A stretch of DNA of 64,000 nt, taken from positions 7,254,001 to 7,318,000 of the forward strand of contig NC_013131.1 of NCBI RefSeq assembly GCF_000024025.1, in the 5' to 3' direction. A program made the translations under genes and the position numbers. Below, in pieces: positions 15,945-25,820 of this stretch (positions within the stretch are counted from its first letter, which is position 1; the number at the start of each line of letters is the position of its first letter). The notes beneath the pieces were generated by a model. The model saw only the letters and a program-made list of their open reading frames with translations. It was not told the DNA's origin and did not search any database. The DNA comes from Catenulispora acidiphila DSM 44928 (GTDB lineage Bacteria; Actinomycetota; Actinomycetes; Streptomycetales; Catenulisporaceae).

Positions 15945-17096
15945 CTAGAGCGCGTCGGCGATCGTCATCTCGATCACCTCGGAGGCTCCCTCATAGATCC
16001 GCAGGGAACGGATCTGGCGGTACAGGCGCTCCACGGTGCTGCCCGCGACGAGGCCGGCGGCGCCGAAGATCTGGACGGCGCCGTCGACGATCTCGCCGGC
16101 GGCCTCGGTGCTGTGGAGCTTGGCGATCGAGGAGTGCTTGGCGTGGTCCAGATCGCCGTCGATCGCCCACGCGGCGCGGGCGGTCAGCAGTGAGGCGGCG
16201 GAGAGCTTGACGTCCATCCGCGCCAGCGAGGACTTCACCAGCTGCAGGTCTGCAAGCCGTCCGCCGTAGACCTTGCGCGTGCGCGCGTGCTCCAGAGCGA
16301 GCCGGAAAGCCCGCCTGGCAAAGCCGATCGCGGCGGCGGCCACGGTCGCCCGTGCGCGTTCGAGGATGTCCAACGCAACCACGAAGCCCTGGCCGCGCTC
16401 GCCGAGCACCGCCTCGCCGCCCACGCGGACGTCGGTGAAGTCCAGCTGCGCCCACGAGCGCGGAGCGATCGCGCCGATCGGCTCGGCTTTGAAACCGGGC
16501 ACGCTGCTCTCGACGAGGAAGGCGGTCAGACCCAGCGGTCCGGGTCCGTCCCCGGTGCGTGCCAGGACGACGCAGACATCTGCGATGTCGCCCTGGGCGA
16601 TCCACGTCTTGGTGCCGTTGAGGACGAACCCGTCGCCGTCGGCAACCGCTTCGAGCGCCACGGCTGCCAGATCGGAGCCGGCGCCGGGCTCGGAGAGAGC
16701 CAGCGCGCCGGCGGTCGTCCCGGTGGCAAGACCGGGAAGGTAGCAGCGTTGCTGCGTCTCGTTCCCATAGCGGGTAATGGCGGCGGCGGTGAGTTCCTGG
16801 ATCGAATAGGCGAAGTCGGCCAGGTCCTCGTGATACGCCAGCGCCTGCCGCCGCAGACACAGAGCCCTGAGATCGGAGGCGGGCTCGGCGGGGTCGAGGT
16901 GGCGCAGCCAGCCCGCGCCGCCGAGGTCGGCGAGCAGGGCACGCCCGGAGGCGGCCGGCTCGGCGGCGTCCAGAGTCGCCCACGCCTCGGCCCGCCCGGC
17001 GCACCAGCGCCCGATGTCGCCGGCGAGGGCGCGGTGGGCGTCGTCGTACAGCGGCAGGGCGAGGATGTCGGGATCGAACACGTCGGGCAGGCTCAT
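15945..17096 (-). CDS. Acyl-CoA dehydrogenase-like flavoenzyme
   Basis: The 383-residue protein is a complete acyl-CoA dehydrogenase. It has LALSEPGAGSDLAAV, TKTWIAQGD and the catalytic base Glu369 in IYEGASEV. ATG 17096 is preferred over an upstream start that would add 33 Cys/Arg-rich residues. It is the first gene of the 12-gene minus operon. In the triacsin pathway a homologue oxidises the carrier-bound N-acylated hydrazine (an N-C or N-N bond instead of C-C), and that is the most likely role here. Ordinary fatty-acid oxidation is less likely because no other beta-oxidation genes are present. Confidence 0.85.
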   Translation of the reverse strand: MSLPDVFDPDILALPLYDDAHRALAGDIGRWCAGRAEAWATLDAAEPAASGRALLADLGGAGWLRHLDPAEPASDLRALCLRRQALAYHEDLADFAYSIQELTAAAITRYGNETQQRCYLPGLATGTTAGALALSEPGAGSDLAAVALEAVADGDGFVLNGTKTWIAQGDIADVCVVLARTGDGPGPLGLTAFLVESSVPGFKAEPIGAIAPRSWAQLDFTDVRVGGEAVLGERGQGFVVALDILERARATVAAAAIGFARRAFRLALEHARTRKVYGGRLADLQLVKSSLARMDVKLSAASLLTARAAWAIDGDLDHAKHSSIAKLHSTEAAGEIVDGAVQIFGAAGLVAGSTVERLYRQIRSLRIYEGASEVIEMTIADAL

Positions 17097-17443
17097 CGGG
17101 ATCCTTCGGCAGGAGACAGTCGGCCGCTTTGAAATGACGCTACGGCGCCCTGAGCACCGGCTACGTCCGCGACAAACGCATCCGCCGGGACACACTGCGG
17201 GTACCGCGCGCGGCTCGGCTGCGCGTGGCGCTTACGCGGCGTCGCAGCGTGCTGAAAACAGCGCGCAAGCCCTCAGGGGCATGATCGTCTCCGCTTCACG
17301 ATCTTGACGGCGGTACCGATGACCTGCGGGTATCTGCCGCACCGATGGGCGTCATCGCCACGAAGCCCTGCTGGACCGTGGACCGTATGGGGTTCCGGCT
17401 TCTAACTTTCGTGGTGCAGGTATTCCAAGGATATGGAGCCGAA
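17097..17443. promoter_or_regulatory. Divergent promoter region between the two arms of locus A
   Basis: These 347 bp separate the starts of the minus hydrazine operon and the plus glutamate-mutase operon, so both promoters must lie here. The nine-base word CTGCGGGTA occurs at 17195-17203 and again at 17324-17332. TTGACG at 17304-17309 is a possible -35 box facing right. No convincing -10 or operator palindrome was found, and no gene is supported here. Confidence 0.5.
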
Positions 17444-17959
17444 GTGACCGACATTAGCGTGTCCTACCGAAAGAGATTTCTTGTCACGAGCGTCTCGTCC
17501 GACGCACACATGTGGAATCTGGTCTTCCTGCAGCTTCTTCTCGAAGAACGGGATGGTGATGTGACCAACCTCGGCATCTGTGTACCGGACGAGGTGATCA
17601 TCGATGAATGTCTGCGCAGCCGGCCCGACGTCGTCGTGGTGAGCACGGTGAACGGCCACGGACACATCGACGGACTGCGCCTCATCCGCAAGCTCCGGGC
17701 GGTTCCGGAACTGGCCGACATGAAAGTCGTGATCGGCGGAAAGCTCGGCGTCAAGGGCGCCGAGAATGCCAAATACAGCGCCGAACTCGTCGCGAACGGA
17801 TTCGACGCCGCCTTCGAGTCCAGCACCGGACTCGCCGCCTTCGAGAGCTTTCTCGGCTCCATCCGGAGCAAGCCGCGCACCGCGGTGCTCGCCGCCTCCG
17901 TGCCGACCGCCGCGGACCTGGTGTCCCACGAGCTCGTCGCCGCCGGGAGCCCGGCATGA
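17444..17959 (+). CDS. Glutamate (methylaspartate) mutase S subunit, B12-binding
   Basis: The 171-residue protein is a stand-alone B12-binding domain like GlmS/MutS. The cobalamin motif is present as SDAHMWN: Asp20 and His22 (the lower Co ligand) are kept, but the usual Gly of DxHxxG is Asn25. VVIGGKLGVKG is the nucleotide-tail loop. GTG 17444 is chosen for its GGAG six bases upstream; ATGs at 17345 and 17387 would add residues unlike the family. It overlaps the E subunit gene by ATGA. Together the pair should rearrange L-glutamate to 3-methylaspartate, or a related substrate. Confidence 0.88.
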   Translation: MTDISVSYRKRFLVTSVSSDAHMWNLVFLQLLLEERDGDVTNLGICVPDEVIIDECLRSRPDVVVVSTVNGHGHIDGLRLIRKLRAVPELADMKVVIGGKLGVKGAENAKYSAELVANGFDAAFESSTGLAAFESFLGSIRSKPRTAVLAASVPTAADLVSHELVAAGSPA

Positions 17960-19329
17960 GCGCGCCGACGATCGCGGCCCGAGCGCCGCAGACCACTGTC
18001 ACCCCGCAGAGCACCACCTCTTCTCAGACCACTGCCGCTTCCCAGACCGCGCAGCCCCGGGGTCGCTTCTCACGGTTCGTCAGCCAAGCGCGGCAGCAGG
18101 GACGGCTCGTCGTCCAGCCGCGCATGGGATTCGGTGAGATCGCCCAGATGCGCGCCGGTCTGGACGCGGTCCGCGACAGCCACGCGACGGCGATCGGCAC
18201 GATCACCGTGGACAGCTACACGCGGGTCAACGACCACGAGTCGGCCCGGCGCGCGCTGGCCGCCGGCAGCGACCTCAACGGATTCCCGGTCGTCGCCCAC
18301 GGCGCCGAGCAGACCCGGCGCCTGCTGGCCGGAGTGTCCGGCGAGCAGTTCCCGGTCCAGTTCCGGCACGGGTCCGCGCTGCCCTACGAGCTCTTCCAGG
18401 CTCTGGTGGAGGTCGGGGCGGATGCCACCGAAGGCGGTCCGGTCTCCTACTGCCTGCCTTACAGCCGCGTCCCGCTGGCCCGAGCGGTCGCGGCGTGGGC
18501 CGAGTGCTGCCGGCTGCTGGCCGACCGTCCCGAGCCGATGCACCTGGAGAGCTTCGGCGGCTGCATGCTCGGCCAGATGTGCCCGCCGAGCCTGCTGATC
18601 GCGCTGAGCGTGCTGGAGGGGATGTTCTTCCGCGAGCACGGCTTGCAGAGCATCTCGGTCAGCTACGCGCAGCAGACGCACCCCGAGCAGGACCTGGAAG
18701 CCCTCGCCGCGTTGCGCCGGCTGGCCGGCGAACGGCTCGGCGGCATGGACTGGCACGTCGTTCTCTACACCTATATGGGCGTCTTCCCGCGGACCGCGGT
18801 GGGTGCGTTCCGGATTCTGGAAGACAGCGTCCGGCTCGCGGTCCGCAGCGGCACCGAGCGGCTGATCGTCAAGACGCCCGCCGAGGCGCACCGGATCCCG
18901 ACCATCGCAGAGAACGTCGACGCGCTGGAGTTCTCAGCCGCCGTCGCCGAGGACGAGGCGGGGAAGTTCGGCGGAGCGCCGGCGCCCTTCTCCGACACCG
19001 GAATCTACGAGGAAGCCCGCATGCTCATCGACACCACCCTGGAGTACGGCGACACCGTCGGCTCGGCGCTGGTGACCGCGTTCGCCCGCGGCCATCTGGA
19101 CGTCCCCTACTGCCTGCACGTCGACAACGCCAACCGCTCGCGCGCCGACATCGACTCGCGCGGCCGGCTGCGCTGGTCCGACCCGGGCGCGATGCCGCTG
19201 CGGGCGTTGGTCGGCGGCGAGCGCACGTCGAAGACCTCCGCCTTCGGCCTGATCGACATGCTCGGCTACAACGAGCGCCGCTTCGACCGCGAGCAGCTGG
19301 TCGGCGGCCACCTCAAGGGACTGCGATGA
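17956..19329 (+). CDS. Glutamate mutase E (catalytic) subunit
   Basis: The 457-residue TIM-barrel protein matches the epsilon subunit of B12-dependent glutamate mutase. Family stretches include VQPRMGFG, GTITVDSYTRVNDHESARRAL, GFPVVAHG, VQFRHGSALP and EGGPVSYCLPYSR, where substrate-binding arginines lie. An extra N-terminal Thr/Ser/Gln-rich tail of about 45 residues precedes the barrel. It lies between the S subunit and a binding-protein homologue, with ATGA overlaps on both sides. Product 3-methylaspartate would feed the downstream aspartokinase and semialdehyde dehydrogenase; this link is inference. Confidence 0.88.
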   Translation: MSAPTIAARAPQTTVTPQSTTSSQTTAASQTAQPRGRFSRFVSQARQQGRLVVQPRMGFGEIAQMRAGLDAVRDSHATAIGTITVDSYTRVNDHESARRALAAGSDLNGFPVVAHGAEQTRRLLAGVSGEQFPVQFRHGSALPYELFQALVEVGADATEGGPVSYCLPYSRVPLARAVAAWAECCRLLADRPEPMHLESFGGCMLGQMCPPSLLIALSVLEGMFFREHGLQSISVSYAQQTHPEQDLEALAALRRLAGERLGGMDWHVVLYTYMGVFPRTAVGAFRILEDSVRLAVRSGTERLIVKTPAEAHRIPTIAENVDALEFSAAVAEDEAGKFGGAPAPFSDTGIYEEARMLIDTTLEYGDTVGSALVTAFARGHLDVPYCLHVDNANRSRADIDSRGRLRWSDPGAMPLRALVGGERTSKTSAFGLIDMLGYNERRFDREQLVGGHLKGLR

Positions 19330-20291
19330 GTACCGCGACGCTTGCCGGCATCAGCGCCGGCCCAAGCACCAGCAGCAGCACCAGCGCCGGCTCCACGCTG
19401 GCCGCCGCCCGCGCCACCGGGACCGTCCGCGCCGTGGTCAGCCGCGGCATCCGCGGACTGTCCAGCCCTGACGCCGCCGGCGTCTGGCGCGGCCTGGACA
19501 CCGACATGGCGCGAGCGGTCGCCGCCGCGGCGATCGGTGACGGGGAGGCGGTCAGCTGGCTGTCCACCGAGCCCGCGGCGCGGCTGGACCGGCTGGTCGC
19601 CGGCGAGGCGGACCTGGTGGTCTCGAACCTGACCTGGACGCTGGGCCGTGAGACGGCAGGCGTGCTGTTCGCCGGAGTGACGTGTTACGACGGCGAGGGC
19701 TTCCTGGTCCGGGCGTCCGACGGCATCACCGACCCGGCGCAGTTGGCCGGGCGCCAGGTGGCGACGCAGGCCGGTACCACCAGCGCGGCGAACCTCGCGG
19801 CGTGGTTCGGCTCGCGCGGCCTGGCGGTGACGCCGATCGCCTACCCGACCCCGGCCGACGCCCTGGCCGGTTACGCCTCCGGGGACTGCGCCGCCTATGT
19901 GCTGGACTGCGTCGCGCTGGCCGGCGAACGTGCCGCGCTGGACGACCCGGGCGAGCACCGGATCCTGGACACCACGATCTCCCGCGAGCCGATGGCCATG
20001 GCCGTCCGCGACGACGACGCCGAGTGGTTCCGGTTGTGCCGCTGGGTGCTGCAGTTCCTCATCGCCGCCGAACACGCCGAGGACCCCGCCGAGGCGGCGC
20101 GCGACGCGGGCCGGCACGGTCCGGCGCTCGGCCTCGACGAGAACTGGGCGGCCCGGGTGCTCGACGCGGTCGGTACCTACGGCGACGTCTACGCCCGCAA
20201 CCTCGGACCGGCGTCCGGTCTGGACGTCCCGCGCGGGTTGAACGCGCTGTGGACGGAGGGCGGGCTGCACTACCCCATGCCGCTGCACTGA
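19326..20291 (+). CDS. Amino-acid binding-protein homologue without signal peptide
   Basis: The 321-residue protein is clearly homologous to polar amino-acid ABC substrate-binding proteins of the AapJ type: VVSRGIRGLSSPDAAGVWRGLDTDMARAV, NLTWTLGRE, TQAGTTSAANLA and the C-terminal GLDVPRGLNALWTEGG are diagnostic. It has no signal peptide or lipobox. The first 30 residues are Ala/Ser/Thr-rich and no permease or ATPase gene is near, so it probably acts in the cytosol. Binding-protein folds have become enzymes before (cyclohexadienyl dehydratase), so a catalytic or carrier role in the pathway is possible. It is translationally coupled to the mutase by ATGA. Confidence 0.8.
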   Translation: MSTATLAGISAGPSTSSSTSAGSTLAAARATGTVRAVVSRGIRGLSSPDAAGVWRGLDTDMARAVAAAAIGDGEAVSWLSTEPAARLDRLVAGEADLVVSNLTWTLGRETAGVLFAGVTCYDGEGFLVRASDGITDPAQLAGRQVATQAGTTSAANLAAWFGSRGLAVTPIAYPTPADALAGYASGDCAAYVLDCVALAGERAALDDPGEHRILDTTISREPMAMAVRDDDAEWFRLCRWVLQFLIAAEHAEDPAEAARDAGRHGPALGLDENWAARVLDAVGTYGDVYARNLGPASGLDVPRGLNALWTEGGLHYPMPLH

Positions 20292-20311
20292 CTCAGACGT
20301 CTGACTCAGTG
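20286..20311. other. 26-bp palindrome at the 3' end of the binding-protein gene
   Basis: Twelve of 13 base pairs match around the centre at 20298/20299 (a single C-C mismatch) and no loop is present. It overlaps the TGA stop at 20289-20291. It could be a protein-binding dyad or a cruciform-type processing site between the mutase genes and the transporter gene. The following 86 bases to the next ATG are unusually A/C-rich and unstructured. Confidence 0.5.
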
Positions 20312-20397
20312 GCCTGAATCAACGAACCACCGAAGAACGAAACAGACCTCACAACAAACACAGACCTCAGAACAAGACCCACCACAAGGAGCTTCCC

Positions 20398-21383
20398 ATG
20401 TCACAGCCCACCGCACCTCCCGCCGAGTTGGAAAGGAAGGGAGCCTTCGAGCTCACCTTCGCGATGATCCTGTCCGGCACGATCGGCGTCTTCGTCGTGG
20501 AGTCCGGTGCCTCGCCGTTCAACGTCGTGTTCTTCCGCTGCGTCTTCGGGGCGATCGCGCTGGGTTCGTACTGCCTGGCCCGCGGCTACTTCAAGAACCA
20601 CGGGTTCACCGCCAAGAAGCTGGGCCTGACGGCGCTCGGCGGCGTGTTCATCGTCTTCAACTGGGTGCTGCTGTTCTCCTCCTACACCAAGACCTCGATC
20701 TCGGTGGCCACGGTCGTCTACCACACGCAGCCGTTCTACGTCGTCCTGCTGGGCGCCGTGCTCTTCCGGGACAAGCTCACCGCCAGCAAGGTCGGATGGC
20801 TGGTCGTGGCCTTCACCGGGCTGATCCTGGTCGCCGGGGTGAGTGCCTCCGACCTCAGCGGGGACAGCACCTATCTGGTCGGGCTGGGGCAGGCGCTGCT
20901 CGCCGCGGTCTTCTACGCCCTGTCCACGGTCATCACCAAGCGCGTCTCCGGCGTCCGTCCGCACCTGATCGCCCTGGTCCAGGTCCTGCTGGGCATCCCG
21001 CTGCTGCTGCCCTTCGCCGCCGTCGGGCAGACCGCGGACCTCGGCGCCCGCTGGGGCTGGCTGGTCGGCATCGGCCTGATCCACACCGGCGTGATGTACG
21101 TGCTGATGTACTCCGCCTACCAGAAGCTGCCCACCCCGAAGATCGCGGTGCTGGCCTTCATCTACCCGGCGATGGCGATGGTCATGGACTGGCTGGTCTT
21201 CGGCCACCACGTCTCGGTGGTCCAGGCGCTGGGCATCCCGCTGATCGTCACGGCGAGCCTGGGCGTGAACCTCGGCTGGCGTTTCGGCCCGCCGCGCCGC
21301 CGGACCCCCGCCGAGCAGACCCCGTCCGTCCCCGAAACCAAGACCGCCCAGCTGGTCCCGGCTACTTCCACCGGAGGCACCCG

Positions 21384-21387
<4 letters not shown>
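20398..21387 (+). CDS. EamA/DMT-family transporter
   Basis: The 329-residue protein shows ten hydrophobic segments in two EamA repeats, with the family stretches FVVESGASPFNVVFFRCVFGAI and MYSAYQKLPTPKIAVLAFIYPAMA. The start ATG follows an AAGGAG ribosome site. DMT proteins often export amino acids or metabolites. Its place between the mutase pair and asd, with asd overlapping it by ATGA, suggests it moves a pathway intermediate or the product across the membrane. No direct evidence of substrate is visible. Confidence 0.88.
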
Positions 21388-22423
<1,036 letters not shown>

Positions 22424-22427
<4 letters not shown>

Positions 22428-23539
22428 ATCAGCCCACTGTGTCCCAGGACGGGACGCCTACCACAGCAGTACTGAAGTTCGGCGGATCCAGCTTCGCCAC
22501 CCTGGCGGCGTATCAGGACATCGCCGTCGCCCTGGCCCAGCGGGTGCAGGCCGAGAACCGCCGGCTGGCCGTCGTCGTCAGCGCCATGCCGGGCGAGACC
22601 GAATCGCTGCGGGAGCGGCTGACCGGGGTCAACCCGCACCCGGCGGACGCCAGCACGGCGGGCCTGCTCACGCTGGCCGACACGATCAGCGCGCACCTGC
22701 TCGCCGCAGCGCTGCACGAGGCGGGCCTGCGGGCCACGGTGCTGGCCGGCCACGAGCTGGGCTTCACCACCGACAGCACGTTCATGTGGGCCCGGCTGCA
22801 GACGGCGGACCCCGCGCCGCTGACCGCCGCGCTGGCCGAGCACGACGTCGTGGTGATCCCCGGCGGCCAGGCCGTGGACGCCACCGGACGCCCGACCTGG
22901 CTGGGCAAGAACAGCTCGGACCTGTCGGCGCTGATCGTGGCCGCGACGCTCGGGGTCTCCGAGGTCGAGATCCACTCCGACGTCGACGGCGTCTACAGCT
23001 GCGACCCCAACGCGGTCACCGGGACCCGGCTGCTGTCGGAGATCTCCTACGACAGCGCGGCCCTGATGTCGCTGCACGGCGCGAAGGTCCTGCACCGGCA
23101 CGCGGTGCGGCTGGCCAAGCAGCACGGCATCACCATCGTCTGCCGGCTCAACAAGGCTCCCTTCCCGAGCGGGACGACGATCGGCGCCCACGGCTCCGCG
23201 GCCTCGGCGGTGGTGGTGAACAAGAAGTCGGTGGTCCTGGAGTTCGAGGACGCCGGCGCGGCGGACATCGCGCACAGCACGTTCCACGCCCAAGGACTGG
23301 ACTCGGTGCGGCTGGAGACCGGCGCGCACGTCGCGCTGACCAACGGCTACCTGGACCTGGAGGGGTTCGGCCAGCGCCACGCGCTGCCGCCGTACCACCC
23401 GGCGGGGATTCCGGTCGCCGAGGTGTCCGGGAGCCAGGTCATCACCACGATCGTCGCCGATGTGGCCGAGGCGGTCGAGGTGGCGCAGCGGATTCACGAC
23501 GCGCTGTACGCGCGGACGCCGGAGCTGCTGACTGTCTGA
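22424..23539 (+). CDS. Aspartokinase, short form
   Basis: The 371-residue protein starts with the kinase motif KFGGSSFA and contains GKNSSDLSALIVAATLG and HSDVDGVYSCDPN, which are aspartokinase signatures. It is shorter than the usual 410-450 residue enzymes; the C-terminal ACT region is reduced, so normal lysine/threonine feedback may be missing. That would suit a pathway-dedicated copy. GTG 22424 overlaps the asd stop. It phosphorylates aspartate, or possibly 3-methylaspartate supplied by the glutamate mutase. The next gene starts 83 bases downstream with its own ribosome site. Confidence 0.88.
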
Positions 23540-23622
23540 GAATTCGAACCCGGAGTACTTCTCTACAAGACCCTGCACACCGTTCCACACAAACAACTTT
23601 CATCTCGCATAGGAGTTTCACC

Positions 23623-24648
23623 ATGACCGTTCTGACCGCCTCCCGGATCGCCAACCCCGCGACGCTGGCCGACATCGTGATCCCCGACGCCGCCCGCGAT
23701 GCGATGGGCACGCAGCTGGCCGCGATGCCCGAACCCACGGCGCGGATCGACTGGGCGATGGCCCGCTTCCACCAGATCTTCGCCACGCTGCCGGTCGAGG
23801 TGCTGCAGCAGATCCTGGACTTCGGCCGCCACTCGGACACCCCCGGCGTCGGGTACGTGCGCAACCTGCCGGTCGATGCCGTCGTGCCGCCGACCCCCGG
23901 CGACGGCGGGCCGAGCGTCGGCAAGCCGAGCTACGTGGCCGAGGGCGTGCTGCTGGGCCTGTCCGGACTGCTGGGCGAGCCGGTGGGCTTCCTGACGGAA
24001 AAGCAGGGTCAGCTGGTGCACGACGTGGTGCCGGTCCCCGGCGGCGCGAAGACGCAGACGAATCAGGGTTCGACGGTCTTCCTGAACTTCCACAACGACA
24101 TCGTGCACGACTCCATCGGCCGCTACGACGTCAGCAACCCCGACTTCCTGGTGCTGAGCTGCCTGCGCGCCGACCACGAGGGCATCGCGGCGACGTACTA
24201 CGCCGACGCGCGGGACATCGTCGCGGCGCTGGACGACCAGGCGCTGGAGATCCTGCGCAGCCCGCTGTTCCGCTTGAACGCGCCGGGGAGCTACGTGCGC
24301 GACGTCGCCGGCGGCGGCGAGGTGCTGTCCGATCCGGTGCCGATCCTCAGCGGGCCGCAGGAGTTCCCGGAGATAGCGGTCTCCGCGAACGGGGTGCGTG
24401 CGATGACCTCGGGGGCGCAGACGGTGCTGGACCGGCTGCAGGCGGCGTGCCGCGAGGTGTCGCACCAGGTGTTCCTGCGGCCGGGGCAGGCGCTGCTGAT
24501 CAACAACCGCAAGGGGCTGCACGCTCGGTCGCAGTTCACGGCTCGGTACGACGGTGAGGACCGCTGGCTGCAGCGGACTTACGTGCGGCGGAGCCAGTGG
24601 ACCATCCGGTACCGCGCGACGGAGGGGAACCGCCGGGTGCATCACTGA
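23623..24648 (+). CDS. Fe(II)/2-oxoglutarate oxygenase, clavaminate-synthase-like
   Basis: The 341-residue protein belongs to the CAS-like/TauD superfamily. The iron ligands are His157 and Asp159 in NFHNDIVHD and His300 in GLHARSQF, followed by an Arg-rich stretch YDGEDRWLQRTYVRR that holds the 2-oxoglutarate-binding Arg. Relatives such as VioC hydroxylate free amino acids at C3. Here it probably hydroxylates or desaturates the amino acid made by the operon. The ATG has AGGAG eight bases upstream. A terminator closes the operon just after it. Confidence 0.88.
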   Translation: MTVLTASRIANPATLADIVIPDAARDAMGTQLAAMPEPTARIDWAMARFHQIFATLPVEVLQQILDFGRHSDTPGVGYVRNLPVDAVVPPTPGDGGPSVGKPSYVAEGVLLGLSGLLGEPVGFLTEKQGQLVHDVVPVPGGAKTQTNQGSTVFLNFHNDIVHDSIGRYDVSNPDFLVLSCLRADHEGIAATYYADARDIVAALDDQALEILRSPLFRLNAPGSYVRDVAGGGEVLSDPVPILSGPQEFPEIAVSANGVRAMTSGAQTVLDRLQAACREVSHQVFLRPGQALLINNRKGLHARSQFTARYDGEDRWLQRTYVRRSQWTIRYRATEGNRRVHH

Positions 24649-24667
24649 GTACTGATACAGCCAGTCA

Positions 24668-24716
24668 ACGCCCTTGGGCGCCACCCCGGATGGGGGCGGC
24701 GCCCGCGGGCGTTTTT
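24668..24716. terminator. Terminator between the oxygenase and LysR genes
   Basis: Arms 24668-24682 and 24698-24712 form a GC-rich 15-bp stem with two mismatches, followed by a TTTTT run on the plus strand. It lies between convergent genes and may serve both. Confidence 0.85.
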
Positions 24717-24721
24717 GGTGC

Positions 24722-25621
24722 TCAGGACGCCGGGGATTCCTCGCGCACCAGGCGGATCGTCTGATCGATGAACAGCTGCAGCTCCCGCGACAGCCGCTTG
24801 CCGCGCCGCCACGCCAGCTGGATGACCACCTCGAAGGGCGGCGTCCAGGGCAGGACGGTCAGCGAACCGGAGGCGATCTCGTCCGCAACCGTGATCTCCG
24901 GCAGCAGACTGACGCCGAGGCCGGCGATCACGCCGCGCTTGATGGCCTCGATCGTGCCGAACTCCAGGAACGAGGCGGGCGTGAGCTGCTCGGCGGTCAG
25001 CTCGATCTCGAACAGGTCGCGATAGGAGCACCCTGATTCGGTCGCGAGGACCGGGACCTTGCGCAGCGCCTCGATCGTGACCGTGGGCGCGGATGCCAGG
25101 GGGAAGGAGGGCGCGGCGACCAGCACAAGGCGCTCTTTGGACAGCACGACCGAATCCAGCCCGGCGTGCCCGGTGTCGGGCTCCATGAGGAAGCCGACGT
25201 CGAAGGTCCCCTGGCGCAGGGCCCGGCAGGTGTCGGCGCAAAGGCTCGGCCGCAGCGCCAGATGCACCGCGGGGTAGCGGTAGTGGAACAGCTCCAGCAG
25301 CGGCGGCAGCCGGTAGGACGTGATGCTCTCCATCGTGCCGATGGTGAGCGTCCCGGACGGCTCGGCCGGTCCCGCGACGTCAGCCCGCGCCTCATCAGCG
25401 AGCGCCAGCAGCCGCTCAGCGTGCAGCAGCAACCGCTGGCCGGCATCCGTCAGCTGGATCTTGCTCCCCAACCGGTCGAAGAGCTCGGTCTGCAGCGACG
25501 CCTCCAGATTCCTGATCTGGTTCGTGACACTGGACTGCGCGTAGTTCAAGTCGGCGGCGGCACGGGTGAAGCTCAGAACGGTAGCCACCCGCTGAAAAGT
25601 CACCAGTTGTTGGAACTCCAC
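24722..25621 (-). CDS. LysR-family transcriptional regulator
   Basis: The 299-residue protein has an N-terminal winged helix (FQRVATVLSFTRAAADLNYAQSSVTNQIRNLEASL) and a C-terminal effector domain that may bind an amino-acid-like or carboxylate ligand. It is convergent to the amino-acid operon of locus A. LysR genes at cluster edges often control the neighbouring operon, but it does not face a divergent target here. The sequence to its right is a repeat tract, so an autoregulatory site may lie between 25622 and 25800. Target assignment is inference. Confidence 0.9.
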   Translation of the reverse strand: MEFQQLVTFQRVATVLSFTRAAADLNYAQSSVTNQIRNLEASLQTELFDRLGSKIQLTDAGQRLLLHAERLLALADEARADVAGPAEPSGTLTIGTMESITSYRLPPLLELFHYRYPAVHLALRPSLCADTCRALRQGTFDVGFLMEPDTGHAGLDSVVLSKERLVLVAAPSFPLASAPTVTIEALRKVPVLATESGCSYRDLFEIELTAEQLTPASFLEFGTIEAIKRGVIAGLGVSLLPEITVADEIASGSLTVLPWTPPFEVVIQLAWRRGKRLSRELQLFIDQTIRLVREESPAS

Positions 25622-25820
25622 AGATCCACCTCGTTAGCTCCGCCAGCTGAAGCAGAAGCTGGCTTCCGGCGAAGACCCGGCCGCCCACAGAGCCGCCGCG
25701 CCGAGATGGACGCTACCGCCGGCGCAATGCGGCGCGCGTGCGCGAGGAGGTTCATTCGCGGGTCACGTTTCGCTTACGCGGGGGTGGGTGGGGCGCGGGT
25801 GGGTGGCCGGGGCAGCGGTG

